Assembly: GCA_043743145.1 (NCBI GenBank)
Contig: JAYTXC010000287.1
Location: 1-10,328 of the forward strand
Length of the DNA: 10,328 bases
Direction: 5' to 3'
Source: JANYGA01 sp043743145
Lineage (GTDB): Bacteria > Vulcanimicrobiota > Vulcanimicrobiia > Vulcanimicrobiales > Vulcanimicrobiaceae
Shown here: positions 1 to 6,601 of the stretch, piece after piece
How the letters are laid out: each line of letters begins with the position of its first letter
Numbering within the stretch: the stretch's first letter is position 1
Translations under genes and position numbers: made by a program
The notes under the pieces: generated by a model
Told to the model about the DNA's origin: nothing
Database searches by the model: none
What the model saw: only the letters and a program-made list of their open reading frames with translations

Positions 1-434
1 CGCACGACGTCGCCCGGTTGCACGGCGACGAACTTCTTATCGTTGAATTTATTGTCGCGCATCTTCGCGCGGATCAGCGCGAGCGAGAGCGGTGTGCCGA
101 CGACGGGGATGTCGAACTCACGCAGCAGATACGGAATGCCGCCGATGTGATCTTCGTGGCCGTGCGTCACGAGCAGCGCGCGAAACTTGTCTTTGTTCTC
201 GCGCAGATACGAGAAATCGTTGATCACCACATCGACGCCGTACATCGTGTCGTCGGGGAACATCAGGCCGCAGTCGACGACGACGATGTCGTCGTTGGTT
301 TCGATGACCGTCATATTGCGGCCAATTTCGCCGCAGCCGCCGAGCGGAATAATCCGGACGTAGGGCTCGCTCGGTGCCGGTGCGACGACGAGCGTGGTGG
401 CCGGGGCCCGGCCGTTACCGTTTCGGTTTTCCAA
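1..434 (-). CDS. rnj: Ribonuclease J, N-terminal part (runs off left edge)
   Basis: Partial gene: 144 codons of the metallo-beta-lactamase domain of RNase J, a 5'-3' exo/endoribonuclease of mRNA decay and rRNA maturation in the cytoplasm. Visible signatures are an IIPLGGCGEIGRNM block (residues 28-41), DCGLMFPDD (54-62), a DVVINDFSYL block, and the zinc-binding HxHxDH motif as THGHEDHIGG (His91, His93, Asp95, His96). The catalytic core continues beyond position 1. The reading frame has no ATG before the internal Met41, which lies inside conserved sequence. I chose TTG at 434-432 because GGAAAG (448-443) lies 8 bases upstream of it. This gives a short, weakly conserved N-terminal extension of about 24 residues, as RNase J proteins often have. 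The family usually exceeds 550 residues, so about three quarters is missing. It is divergently placed from the exporter operon, with no obvious functional link. The family call is very secure; the start codon less so. Confidence 0.95.
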   Translation of the reverse strand, partial: MENRNGNGRAPATTLVVAPAPSEPYVRIIPLGGCGEIGRNMTVIETNDDIVVVDCGLMFPDDTMYGVDVVINDFSYLRENKDKFRALLVTHGHEDHIGGIPYLLREFDIPVVGTPLSLALIRAKMRDNKFNDKKFVAVQPGDVV

Positions 435-442
435 AAAACGTA

Positions 443-448
443 CTTTCC
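443..448 (-). promoter_or_regulatory. Ribosome binding site deciding the TTG start of RNase J
   Basis: On the minus strand GGAAAG is followed by the 8-base spacer TACGTTTT and then TTG at 434. No ATG or GTG is in frame upstream of the conserved GGCGEIG block, so this site is the main support for a TTG start. I found no convincing -10/-35 pair for this gene in the 66-base divergent gap or just beyond it. Confidence 0.6.
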
Positions 449-484
449 AACTTGCCGACGCGAGAGCGTGGCGTGATGACCATT

Positions 485-500
485 GTGGAGGTTCTTCCAC
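485..500 (+). promoter_or_regulatory. Hairpin enclosing the ribosome binding site of the 89-aa gene
   Basis: GTGGAG (485-490) can pair with TTCCAC (495-500), five Watson-Crick pairs plus one G-U, closing a GTTC tetraloop. The SD core GGAGG (487-491) lies in the left arm and loop, and the GTG start follows at once at 501. As RNA this could limit ribosome access. The pairing is visible in the sequence; a regulatory role is inference. Confidence 0.4.
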
Positions 501-770
501 GTGTATATCTTCGTCTTCGTTACGCTGCTCGCCATCTCCGTGGCCCCGACCACGCCCACCGATAAAGGCCACACCTCTTCCTCGCGTCTCGCGCGAGGCG
601 AGCGCGCGGTCGCGAGCGATGCCTATGCCCTACGTGCCCGGCGACGCTTCGCCGCCTATCTGCGCCTGCGACTCTTGGAGATGCGCGAAGCCGGGCTCGA
701 ACGAGCGGCCGACGTCGTCGAAGGCCGGTTGCACGTCGACGCACTCGTTCCCAAACGTCGCTCGCCTTGA
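501..770 (+). CDS. Small unknown protein with N-terminal membrane segment
   Basis: I do not recognise a family. The 89-residue product begins with a hydrophobic segment (residues 2-15, YIFVFVTLLAISVA) that could be a membrane anchor or an uncleaved signal. A short Thr/Ser/Pro linker follows, then a strongly charged, probably helical Arg/Ala/Leu/Glu-rich part (residues 29-76, containing RARRRF and LRLRLLEMREAGLERAADVVEG). The net charge is positive. I chose GTG at 501 because GGAGG (487-491) stands 9 bases upstream; a TTG at 483 would place the start before that site. The gene ends 39 bases before the first YIP1 gene, in the same direction, so it may be the first gene of the exporter transcript. 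The ribosome site lies in a small hairpin (485-500). Codon style matches the neighbours. It is likely real, but a chance frame is not excluded. Confidence 0.6.
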   Translation: MYIFVFVTLLAISVAPTTPTDKGHTSSSRLARGERAVASDAYALRARRRFAAYLRLRLLEMREAGLERAADVVEGRLHVDALVPKRRSP

Positions 771-798
771 CGCGAAGCATTCGCGCGCGAAGCGCGAA
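771..798 (+). repeat. Overlapping CGCGAA/TTCGCG inverted repeats before first YIP1 gene
   Basis: The 39-base gap between the 89-aa gene and the first YIP1 gene contains CGCGAA (771-776), GCA, TTCGCG (780-785). The right arm is shared with a second hairpin, TTCGCGC (780-786), loop GCGAA, GCGCGAA (792-798). The two hairpins are mutually exclusive. The second ends three bases before the AGGAAG ribosome site at 801-806. No T-run follows, so this is not a standard intrinsic terminator. CGCGAA-type words are common in this genome, so part of this may be compositional. Confidence 0.4.
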
Positions 799-809
799 CG
801 AGGAAGCAC

Positions 810-1517
810 GTGAGTTCTGTGCCCCAGCCTGCCTCGAGCGAAGCGCCGATCCCCAAAGCGGGATTTTCGTTACCACGCGACATCATCGTCGCGCCGGCAC
901 GCGCCTTCGCGAAGGTCGCGACGACGCGCGAATGGATTCCCGCCTACGCGATCATCGTCGTAGCGAGCCTCTGCACGACCGCGCTCGTCGCACCCGCCCT
1001 CATCCACATCGCTTCCGTCACGCCGCCACCACCCGATACGACCGCACCTCACGGCGCCGCGGCGATCGCGACGGCACAGCGCGGGCTCATCGCAACCTAC
1101 GCGGTCGGCCAAATCACGATCCCGCTCCTGTTAATTTTGCTGACGGCATCGGCGCTGACGACCGTCGCTCGATTTAAAACGCAGACGACGTCGTACGTCA
1201 CGTACATCTCACTCGCGGCGAATTGCATGATCCCCTCGGTGATCGGTGGGCTCGTAACGGCGGTCGGAATCCGCGCGCACGATCCCGCGAGCTTCGCGAA
1301 CATTGGGACCTTCCTCACCGCCGTGCCGACCAATCTTGCGGTCTTTGCAAACCAACGGAACGATCGGGAAGTGGCGTTTTTAGCGCGATTCGATCTCTTC
1401 GATGTGTGGTCGTACGTCTTGCTCGCATACGGGTTCGCGGAAATCGCGAAGGTCAAGCTCACGACCGCACTCGCCGTCGCGTTTGGACTGAGCTTTCTCT
1501 TCGCAATCTTGTTTTAG
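810..1517 (+). CDS. YIP1-family membrane protein (first of a tandem pair)
   Basis: A 235-residue integral membrane protein with the layout of YIP1-domain proteins. A cytosolic N-terminus carries a DIIVAPARAF block (residues 24-33, matching the usual D-x-I-x-x-P-x-x-A/T-F entry motif) just before the first membrane helix. Hydrophobic segments lie near residues 44-66, 98-120, 130-152 and 198-234. A Pro-rich loop (TPPPPDTTAP, 71-80) follows the first helix. The start is GTG at 810 with AGGAAG at 801-806; a second in-frame GTG at 819 is further from the site. The product resembles the next gene along its whole length (N-terminal VAP block, C-terminal LFDVWSYVLL against PFQLWSFVLL), so the two are tandem paralogues. 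Bacterial YIP1 proteins are poorly characterised; B. subtilis YknW assists an adaptor-dependent ABC exporter, and a similar helper role is the likeliest guess here. Confidence 0.8.
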   Translation: MSSVPQPASSEAPIPKAGFSLPRDIIVAPARAFAKVATTREWIPAYAIIVVASLCTTALVAPALIHIASVTPPPPDTTAPHGAAAIATAQRGLIATYAVGQITIPLLLILLTASALTTVARFKTQTTSYVTYISLAANCMIPSVIGGLVTAVGIRAHDPASFANIGTFLTAVPTNLAVFANQRNDREVAFLARFDLFDVWSYVLLAYGFAEIAKVKLTTALAVAFGLSFLFAILF

Positions 1518-1584
1518 CGAAAGCGCGTCACGCGAAACTTGTGCACCCCCGCGCGTGTACTCGCGCCCAAGGAAGGTCGAAAAC

Positions 1585-2310
1585 ATGATCGTCGAGACCG
1601 CAGCGCCGTCACGGAACGGCATCGTCGTCGCATGGGATCTCATCGTCGCCCCGCGCGCGGCGTTCACCGCTCTCCGTGCGAGGGGAACGTGGGTCGCCGC
1701 GTTCGTCATCGTCTGCCTCCTCGGCACGCTCGGGGCGTATCTCCAAGTACCAGCGGGGCAGCACGTTCTCATCGCGACCTTCGCGCACCAGGCTGCGACC
1801 GATCCCAATATCGCCGCGATGTCGCCGGAAAAGCAGAAACAGGCGCTCGAATTCGGCATGGTCGCGCAGCGGTATGCGTGGCTCGCCTTCCCACTCATCG
1901 CGATCGTGGGCATCGCATGCTCGGCGCTCATCCTGACGGTCGCGGTCGCAATCGGCAGCGGAACTGCCTCGTACGGAAAGCTCTTCGCGCTCTGCGCGAA
2001 TGTCGCGATCATCAACTACGGGATCGCCTACCTCATCATCGGTCTCCTCGCGATGCGACTCGGTGCGGAGAATTTCGCGAGTTCCCGCGACCTCATCGCC
2101 CTGCTACCGAGCCCAGCACGCTTCGCGCCCGAAAACGCACCGAAGATCGCGACGTTACTCTCGGCACTCAACCCGTTCCAACTCTGGTCGTTCGTCCTGC
2201 TGATGATTGGCGTACGCGACATTTCCGGCATCCGTATGCCAATTGCGGTCGTCGCGGCGCTCATCATCTCATTTGGGAGCACGCTCATCGCCGCCGCGTT
2301 CGTGAAATGA
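1585..2310 (+). CDS. YIP1-family membrane protein (second of a tandem pair)
   Basis: A 241-residue membrane protein and paralogue of the preceding gene. The entry motif is WDLIVAPRAAF (residues 17-27). Hydrophobic segments lie near residues 35-57, 96-123, 133-157, 198-213 and 216-238. A hydrophilic loop of roughly 35 residues (about 60-95) follows the first helix. The ATG at 1585 is preceded by GGAAGG (1571-1576) at 8-base spacing and is preferred over an in-frame GTG at 1555, which lies upstream of that site. The stop overlaps the start of the TolC gene (ATGA, 2307-2310), tying this protein translationally to the exporter. This coupling is the best local reason to link YIP1 proteins with the transporter. 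Family assignment is by fold pattern and motif; the molecular function is unknown. Confidence 0.8.
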   Translation: MIVETAAPSRNGIVVAWDLIVAPRAAFTALRARGTWVAAFVIVCLLGTLGAYLQVPAGQHVLIATFAHQAATDPNIAAMSPEKQKQALEFGMVAQRYAWLAFPLIAIVGIACSALILTVAVAIGSGTASYGKLFALCANVAIINYGIAYLIIGLLAMRLGAENFASSRDLIALLPSPARFAPENAPKIATLLSALNPFQLWSFVLLMIGVRDISGIRMPIAVVAALIISFGSTLIAAAFVK

Positions 2311-3854
2311 TCGCAGCCGGTACCATCGTACGCGCCGTGTGTGTGGCGCTCTCAATCGGCGCGCTCGCCGCAGTTGCGCAACCCGCGCACGCGCGTCCGC
2401 ACCGCGACCGCCCCACGGCCGGATCGCTCGAAGCGCCCGCGACACAAGCGGCGCCAGGCGCCCGGAGCGCCGTGCAACTCGACGCGCTCGGTGCCGTGCG
2501 CTACGCCCTCGATCACGCGCCGTCGCTCGTGGCGCAACGTGCCTCGATCGCGAGCGTCGACTCGACCTTCACACGCGCACGCGCGGCAGAGTATCCGACC
2601 GCGACGGGCCAACTCCAAAATCAACTCGCGCGCTCGAAAAACCAGAGCGGTCAATTCGCGCAATTCGGCGTCTCTCCGACCAGCAATTTTTCTCAGAACA
2701 CCGCGCAATTTAGTTCGACATACGATCTCTATAACGGCACGCGTCAACTCGCCGCGGGCCAGGCGAAACGGCAATTGCAAGGAGCCATTCTCGAACTCGC
2801 GCGTCTCCAAGAACAGACGACGATCTCGGTTTCGAACGCGTTTTTTGCCCTCGCCGCCCAACACGGTGTCGTCACCCTCGACGAAAACGATTTGCGCTAC
2901 CAGCAGGCGCTCCTTGATTCGGCGCGTGCGTCCGAACGCGTCGGTCGCGTTGCGGGCGTCGACGTCTTACGCGCGCAGGTCAACGTCGCGCGCGCAACCT
3001 CGACGCTCGTGCAAGCGCGAACCGATGAAGCCAATGCACGCGAGTCGCTTGCAGTGCAGATCGGCGCGCCCGCCGATAGCGATTTCGCGCTTCCCGCAAC
3101 GCTCCCCGAACCGCCCGCACCGATGGCATCGCCCGACGTGCTCGGAACACTCGCAAAGATGAATCGTCCCGAGATCGCAGCCGCGCGTGCGGCACTCGAC
3201 GTCTCGAAGTTTGCCGATGCCCAAGTCGATAGCGACTTACGGCCAACAGTCCAGGCGAATGCTTCGTTCGGAAGTCAAGTTTCGCCGACGTCGTTCGTGC
3301 AGCAGCAACAGCAGATCGACGCGAGTAACGCCCAGGCCATCGCGAGCTTCCAAGCCCAACAACAGCTCTTTCCCAACCTCAACATTACGGCACCGACGCC
3401 GATCCCGCCCGTCGATCGGCATCGCCCGGGCTTCTGGCAATTCCAAATCGTCTCGAACTTTTCGATTCCGCTCTACGATTATGGCGCGCGCGCAGCCGCG
3501 CATCGTGCGGCGCGAGCGCAGATCGATTCGTCCCTCGTATCACTCTACAGCGCCTACGATAGCGTCCAAGCCGACGTCGATGCCGCGAGTCGCAACGTGG
3601 GCGCGGCCACCCAGCGCTTGGCGCTTGCGAAACTGAGTTCGCAAGCCGCGCGCGAAACCGCGCGAGTCGCACAGCTCCAATATAAATCGGGCCTCATCTC
3701 CTTCACCGATGTCACACAGACCGAACAAACCGCGCTCGGTGCGGAGAACGATCTCATCGCCGCACGCGTGAATTACGTGACCGCGCTCGTCAAACTTCGC
3801 GTCTCGCTCGCGCCACCGAACCCCGCCGCCGCCGTAGATTTTCGAGGCCTATGA
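2307..3854 (+). CDS. TolC-family outer-membrane efflux protein
   Basis: Outer-membrane channel of a tripartite exporter. The 515-residue product starts with a signal peptide (hydrophobic core about 8-24, likely cleavage after Ala-His-Ala at 29). A Pro/Ala-rich linker follows, then two outer-membrane-efflux repeats. Repeat one starts near residue 58 (LDALGAVRYALDHAPSL) and includes STYDLYNG (137-144), the strand-to-helix turn typical of the family. Repeat two includes RPEIAAARAALD (287-298), IPLYDYGAR (387-395) and the final helix YKSGLISFTDVTQTEQTAL (459-477). Between them is a Gln-rich stretch (about 331-353, with QQQQQ and QAQQQ) where family members carry the extracellular loop. The ATG overlaps the previous stop, and the gene ends overlapping the adaptor start (ATGA, 3851-3854). 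The frame stays open far upstream, but the signal peptide and coupling fix the start. Length is slightly above the usual 420-490. Confidence 0.95.
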   Translation: MIAAGTIVRAVCVALSIGALAAVAQPAHARPHRDRPTAGSLEAPATQAAPGARSAVQLDALGAVRYALDHAPSLVAQRASIASVDSTFTRARAAEYPTATGQLQNQLARSKNQSGQFAQFGVSPTSNFSQNTAQFSSTYDLYNGTRQLAAGQAKRQLQGAILELARLQEQTTISVSNAFFALAAQHGVVTLDENDLRYQQALLDSARASERVGRVAGVDVLRAQVNVARATSTLVQARTDEANARESLAVQIGAPADSDFALPATLPEPPAPMASPDVLGTLAKMNRPEIAAARAALDVSKFADAQVDSDLRPTVQANASFGSQVSPTSFVQQQQQIDASNAQAIASFQAQQQLFPNLNITAPTPIPPVDRHRPGFWQFQIVSNFSIPLYDYGARAAAHRAARAQIDSSLVSLYSAYDSVQADVDAASRNVGAATQRLALAKLSSQAARETARVAQLQYKSGLISFTDVTQTEQTALGAENDLIAARVNYVTALVKLRVSLAPPNPAAAVDFRGL

Positions 3855-5401
3855 ACCGCCGCATCCGCACGATCGTCGTGATCGCTCTCATCGTGGGCGT
3901 CGCCATCATCGGCTTCGTTTTCGCGAAGCCCGGCGAGAGCGCGTTGCCCGTTCGCGAAACCGTCGTGCACTATGGCGATTTCATCACGAAACTTCCCGAA
4001 ACCGGCGTGGTTCAACTCCCGCGCACGGTGACGATCCCCGCGGGGATTAGTGGAAATTTCGGCCTGATCTCCGTTCGCGCGGGCCAACGCGTTGCAGCCG
4101 ATCAATTACTCGCAACGATTTTTAACGAACAGATCGCTTCGACCGTTCGCGATGCCGAGCAAACGCTCGCAGCCGCACGTGGCCGAGCGCTCAGCGCCGC
4201 CGAAGTCAACGCCGTTCTTCCCGCACAGAATCGCTCGAGCGTCCTGCAGGCGCAAGCGAGTCTCGTTGCCGCGCGTTCGCAACTCACCCAAGCTCAACAA
4301 GATTTCGTCGCGGGCGCGCAATCGGGACTCGGCTTTGGAAACTCGACGGCTGCGGGCCAACGCCTCGCCGCCGAATCCGCACTCTCGAAAGCGACGACCG
4401 ATCTCGGCGAAGCCAAACGCATCTACGATGCCAACGTCTATCTCTACGATCAGAAAGGTCTTTCGCGCGACGCGCTCATGCAATCGCAAGCGCGGTACGC
4501 CGAAGCGCAAGTCGCCTTCCGCCAAGCGCAGAGCGAACGACAACTCCTCGGCGGCACGATCACGCGCGAAGCCCAAGTCTTGCGTGACCGCGTGCGTTCC
4601 GCGCAAGATGCCGTGCGCCAAGCCGAGGCCGGTCTCGCCTCCGCGCGCGCAAACGCGAGCCAAAATAAAAGCGGCGACGTTGCGGCCGCGAGCGCCGATG
4701 CGTCGCGGGCCGATGGCGATCTCGCCTACGCGCGCCTGCAGGCGAGCAAACTCGAAGTCCGTGCCCCGATCGCCGGCATCATCCAATCCGTCGCCACGCA
4801 GACGGGCGACGCGCTGCGCCCGGTGCAACCAGGCGATGCCGTGACGCAGGGGCAGGCGCTCTTTACCATGGCCGCCGACGATGCGTTCATCGTGCGCACC
4901 AAAGTCGACGAACAAGACGTCGCGGGTTTGCGTCTAGGCCAGCGCGCGATCGTGAGCGGCGAAGATTTCGGCGGTGCGAAATTACCCGGCCACGTGATCG
5001 CGATTTCGCCCGTCGCGCAACGCTCCGACGATCCGTCGAACACGTCGCGTCAAGTCGTCACGACGATCGCGCTCGAACGGCGCTTGCCGTTCCTGCGCGA
5101 TGGCATGACGGTCGACGTCGATATCATTACGCGCGAGCGCAAACACGCACTCATCGTGCCGATCGACGCGCTGCGCAAAGATGCGAAAGGCACGTTCATC
5201 TTCGTCGTCGCGCAGGGCCATGCGCGACGCGTTTCCACGGCGATCGCTACGCAGAACGATACCCAAGCCGTCGTAACGTCGGGCGTGCGCGCGGGCGACG
5301 TGGTGATCTCCGAAAAAAATCCCGCGATCGTTGCCGATGCCAAGGTCACGCCCGCGCCGTCACCGTCGCCGGGAAGTTCGCCCGCAGCCGCGGGATCGTA
5401 G
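3851..5401 (+). CDS. HlyD/MacA-type periplasmic adaptor (membrane fusion protein)
   Basis: Inner-membrane-anchored adaptor bridging the ABC permeases and the TolC channel. The 516-residue product has an N-terminal membrane helix (residues 7-25). The first half of a lipoyl domain follows (about 58-92, with IPAGISGN and VRAGQRVAADQLLA). A long alpha-helical hairpin rich in Ala, Gln, Arg and Glu (about 93-297) forms the coiled coil that docks on TolC. The second lipoyl half (LEVRAPIAGIIQ, 301-312) comes next, then beta-barrel and membrane-proximal parts (about 345-490). The C-terminus is a Pro/Ser/Ala tail (500-516). The helical hairpin is long and carries a Gly-rich interruption (QSGLGFGNSTAAGQ, 157-170), probably near the hairpin tip or a break in the coil. 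There is no lipobox cysteine. The start is the ATG overlapping the tolC stop. The next gene follows after 6 bases. E. coli MacA is about 370 residues; this one is longer, mainly in the hairpin. Confidence 0.93.
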   Translation: MNRRIRTIVVIALIVGVAIIGFVFAKPGESALPVRETVVHYGDFITKLPETGVVQLPRTVTIPAGISGNFGLISVRAGQRVAADQLLATIFNEQIASTVRDAEQTLAAARGRALSAAEVNAVLPAQNRSSVLQAQASLVAARSQLTQAQQDFVAGAQSGLGFGNSTAAGQRLAAESALSKATTDLGEAKRIYDANVYLYDQKGLSRDALMQSQARYAEAQVAFRQAQSERQLLGGTITREAQVLRDRVRSAQDAVRQAEAGLASARANASQNKSGDVAAASADASRADGDLAYARLQASKLEVRAPIAGIIQSVATQTGDALRPVQPGDAVTQGQALFTMAADDAFIVRTKVDEQDVAGLRLGQRAIVSGEDFGGAKLPGHVIAISPVAQRSDDPSNTSRQVVTTIALERRLPFLRDGMTVDVDIITRERKHALIVPIDALRKDAKGTFIFVVAQGHARRVSTAIATQNDTQAVVTSGVRAGDVVISEKNPAIVADAKVTPAPSPSPGSSPAAAGS

Positions 5402-5407
5402 CCGCGC

Positions 5408-6601
5408 GTGCTGCGCATTCTCGCCTACGCACGCGAGGCACTCGACGCCATTTGGCGCAATCGCGCGCGCTCCGTCCTCACGATGCTCGGCATGATCATC
5501 GGCACGTCATCGGTGATCGCGGTGCTCGGCATCGGTCACGCCGCATCGAGCGGCATCTCGGGCCAACTCGACGCGTTCGGAAATCCCGGATTTTTCGTGG
5601 CCGTCGACCCCAAACAAGACGATCCCGCCGCCGCCCAGATTCAGTATCGTGATATCGTGTCGCTGCTGAATCAAAACGATGCGACGCTGCGCTTCGTCTT
5701 TCCGAATTTTCAACGCACGTATCACATCAAGGGCAACGGCGTCGATTACGCTGGCGCGGTCACGAGTCAGCAGGGCGTCGTCTTCGACACGCTCTCGCTG
5801 CACGAAGGCCGCCGCATCGATCAAAACGATATCGATACCGCCGCCCACGTTGCACTCGTAAGCCAGGCGCTCGAACGTCGGCTCTACGGGACCGGAGCCG
5901 CGCTCGGGGCGATCGTCCGCGTCGATGGCGTACGCTTTCGCATCGTCGGCGTGTACGACGAGCTCAAAGCTGGCATCTTCAACAATGTCGGTCAATCCGA
6001 TTACATCGAGATCCCGTACTCGACGTTTCATCAGATCGCACCCGGGCCGATCGATTCACTACAAGTTTATCCGCAGCCCGGCATGACGCTCCCGCAAGTT
6101 CACGATGCCGTCGTCGCGACGCTGCGTCACATTCACGGGCCGCGCGCCGAATACCAAGTGCAGGACGCCGTCGCATTCCTCAGCGCCTTCGAGCGCACGA
6201 TCGAAGTCGTCGGTTACGGCCTCACGGCGATCGGGGGCGTCGCACTCGTCGTCGCGGGCATCGGCATCATGAACATCATGCTCGTCTCGGTGAACGAACG
6301 CACGCGTGAGATCGGGATTCGCAAAGCGATCGGCGGCAGCAGTCGCGATATCACGCTGCAGTTTCTGATGGAAGCGATCATCCTCTCACTTCTCGGTGGC
6401 GGGACGGGTATGGCGCTCGGCATCATCGCCGTGCTCGCGACATACGGCATCGTTTCGGGTCTGCTCGGCCCCGCGCCCATTCCGTGGCTCTTCATCACAT
6501 CGGTCGCGGTCGGCTTCTCGGTCTTCGTCGGCGTCGTTTTCGGCACGTATCCCGCGATTCGCGCGGGCAAACTCGATCCGATCGAAGCGCTTCGCTCGTG
6601 A
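5408..6601 (+). CDS. MacB-type ABC transporter permease, first of two
   Basis: A 397-residue permease of the MacB/FtsX type with the standard 1+3 membrane topology. TM1 is at about 22-43, followed by a periplasmic domain of about 225 residues (44-267). TM2 is at about 268-293, TM3 at 318-348 and TM4 at 359-380. The cytosolic coupling motif ERTREIGIRKAIGG (297-310) contacts the ATPase. The C-terminus ends YPAIRAGKLDPIEALRS, the usual end of this family. It lacks the ATPase domain that is fused in E. coli MacB; the ATPase is encoded separately downstream. GTG at 5408 has no strong SD, and the 6-base gap after the adaptor suggests translation by ribosomes arriving from upstream. The stop overlaps the next start (GTGA, 6598-6601). 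It probably pairs with the second permease as a heterodimer; a homodimer is possible. Confidence 0.93.
   Translation: MLRILAYAREALDAIWRNRARSVLTMLGMIIGTSSVIAVLGIGHAASSGISGQLDAFGNPGFFVAVDPKQDDPAAAQIQYRDIVSLLNQNDATLRFVFPNFQRTYHIKGNGVDYAGAVTSQQGVVFDTLSLHEGRRIDQNDIDTAAHVALVSQALERRLYGTGAALGAIVRVDGVRFRIVGVYDELKAGIFNNVGQSDYIEIPYSTFHQIAPGPIDSLQVYPQPGMTLPQVHDAVVATLRHIHGPRAEYQVQDAVAFLSAFERTIEVVGYGLTAIGGVALVVAGIGIMNIMLVSVNERTREIGIRKAIGGSSRDITLQFLMEAIILSLLGGGTGMALGIIAVLATYGIVSGLLGPAPIPWLFITSVAVGFSVFVGVVFGTYPAIRAGKLDPIEALRS

Noticed and set aside
483..500. TTG start at 483 for the 89-aa gene
   Set aside because: It precedes the GGAGG site; GTG at 501 has the correct 9-base spacing.
1539..2306. Long open stretch in frame with and upstream of the TolC gene
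   Set aside because: It lies over the second YIP1 gene and reads as an Arg/His-rich shadow. The signal peptide beginning at 2307 and the ATGA coupling fix the real start.
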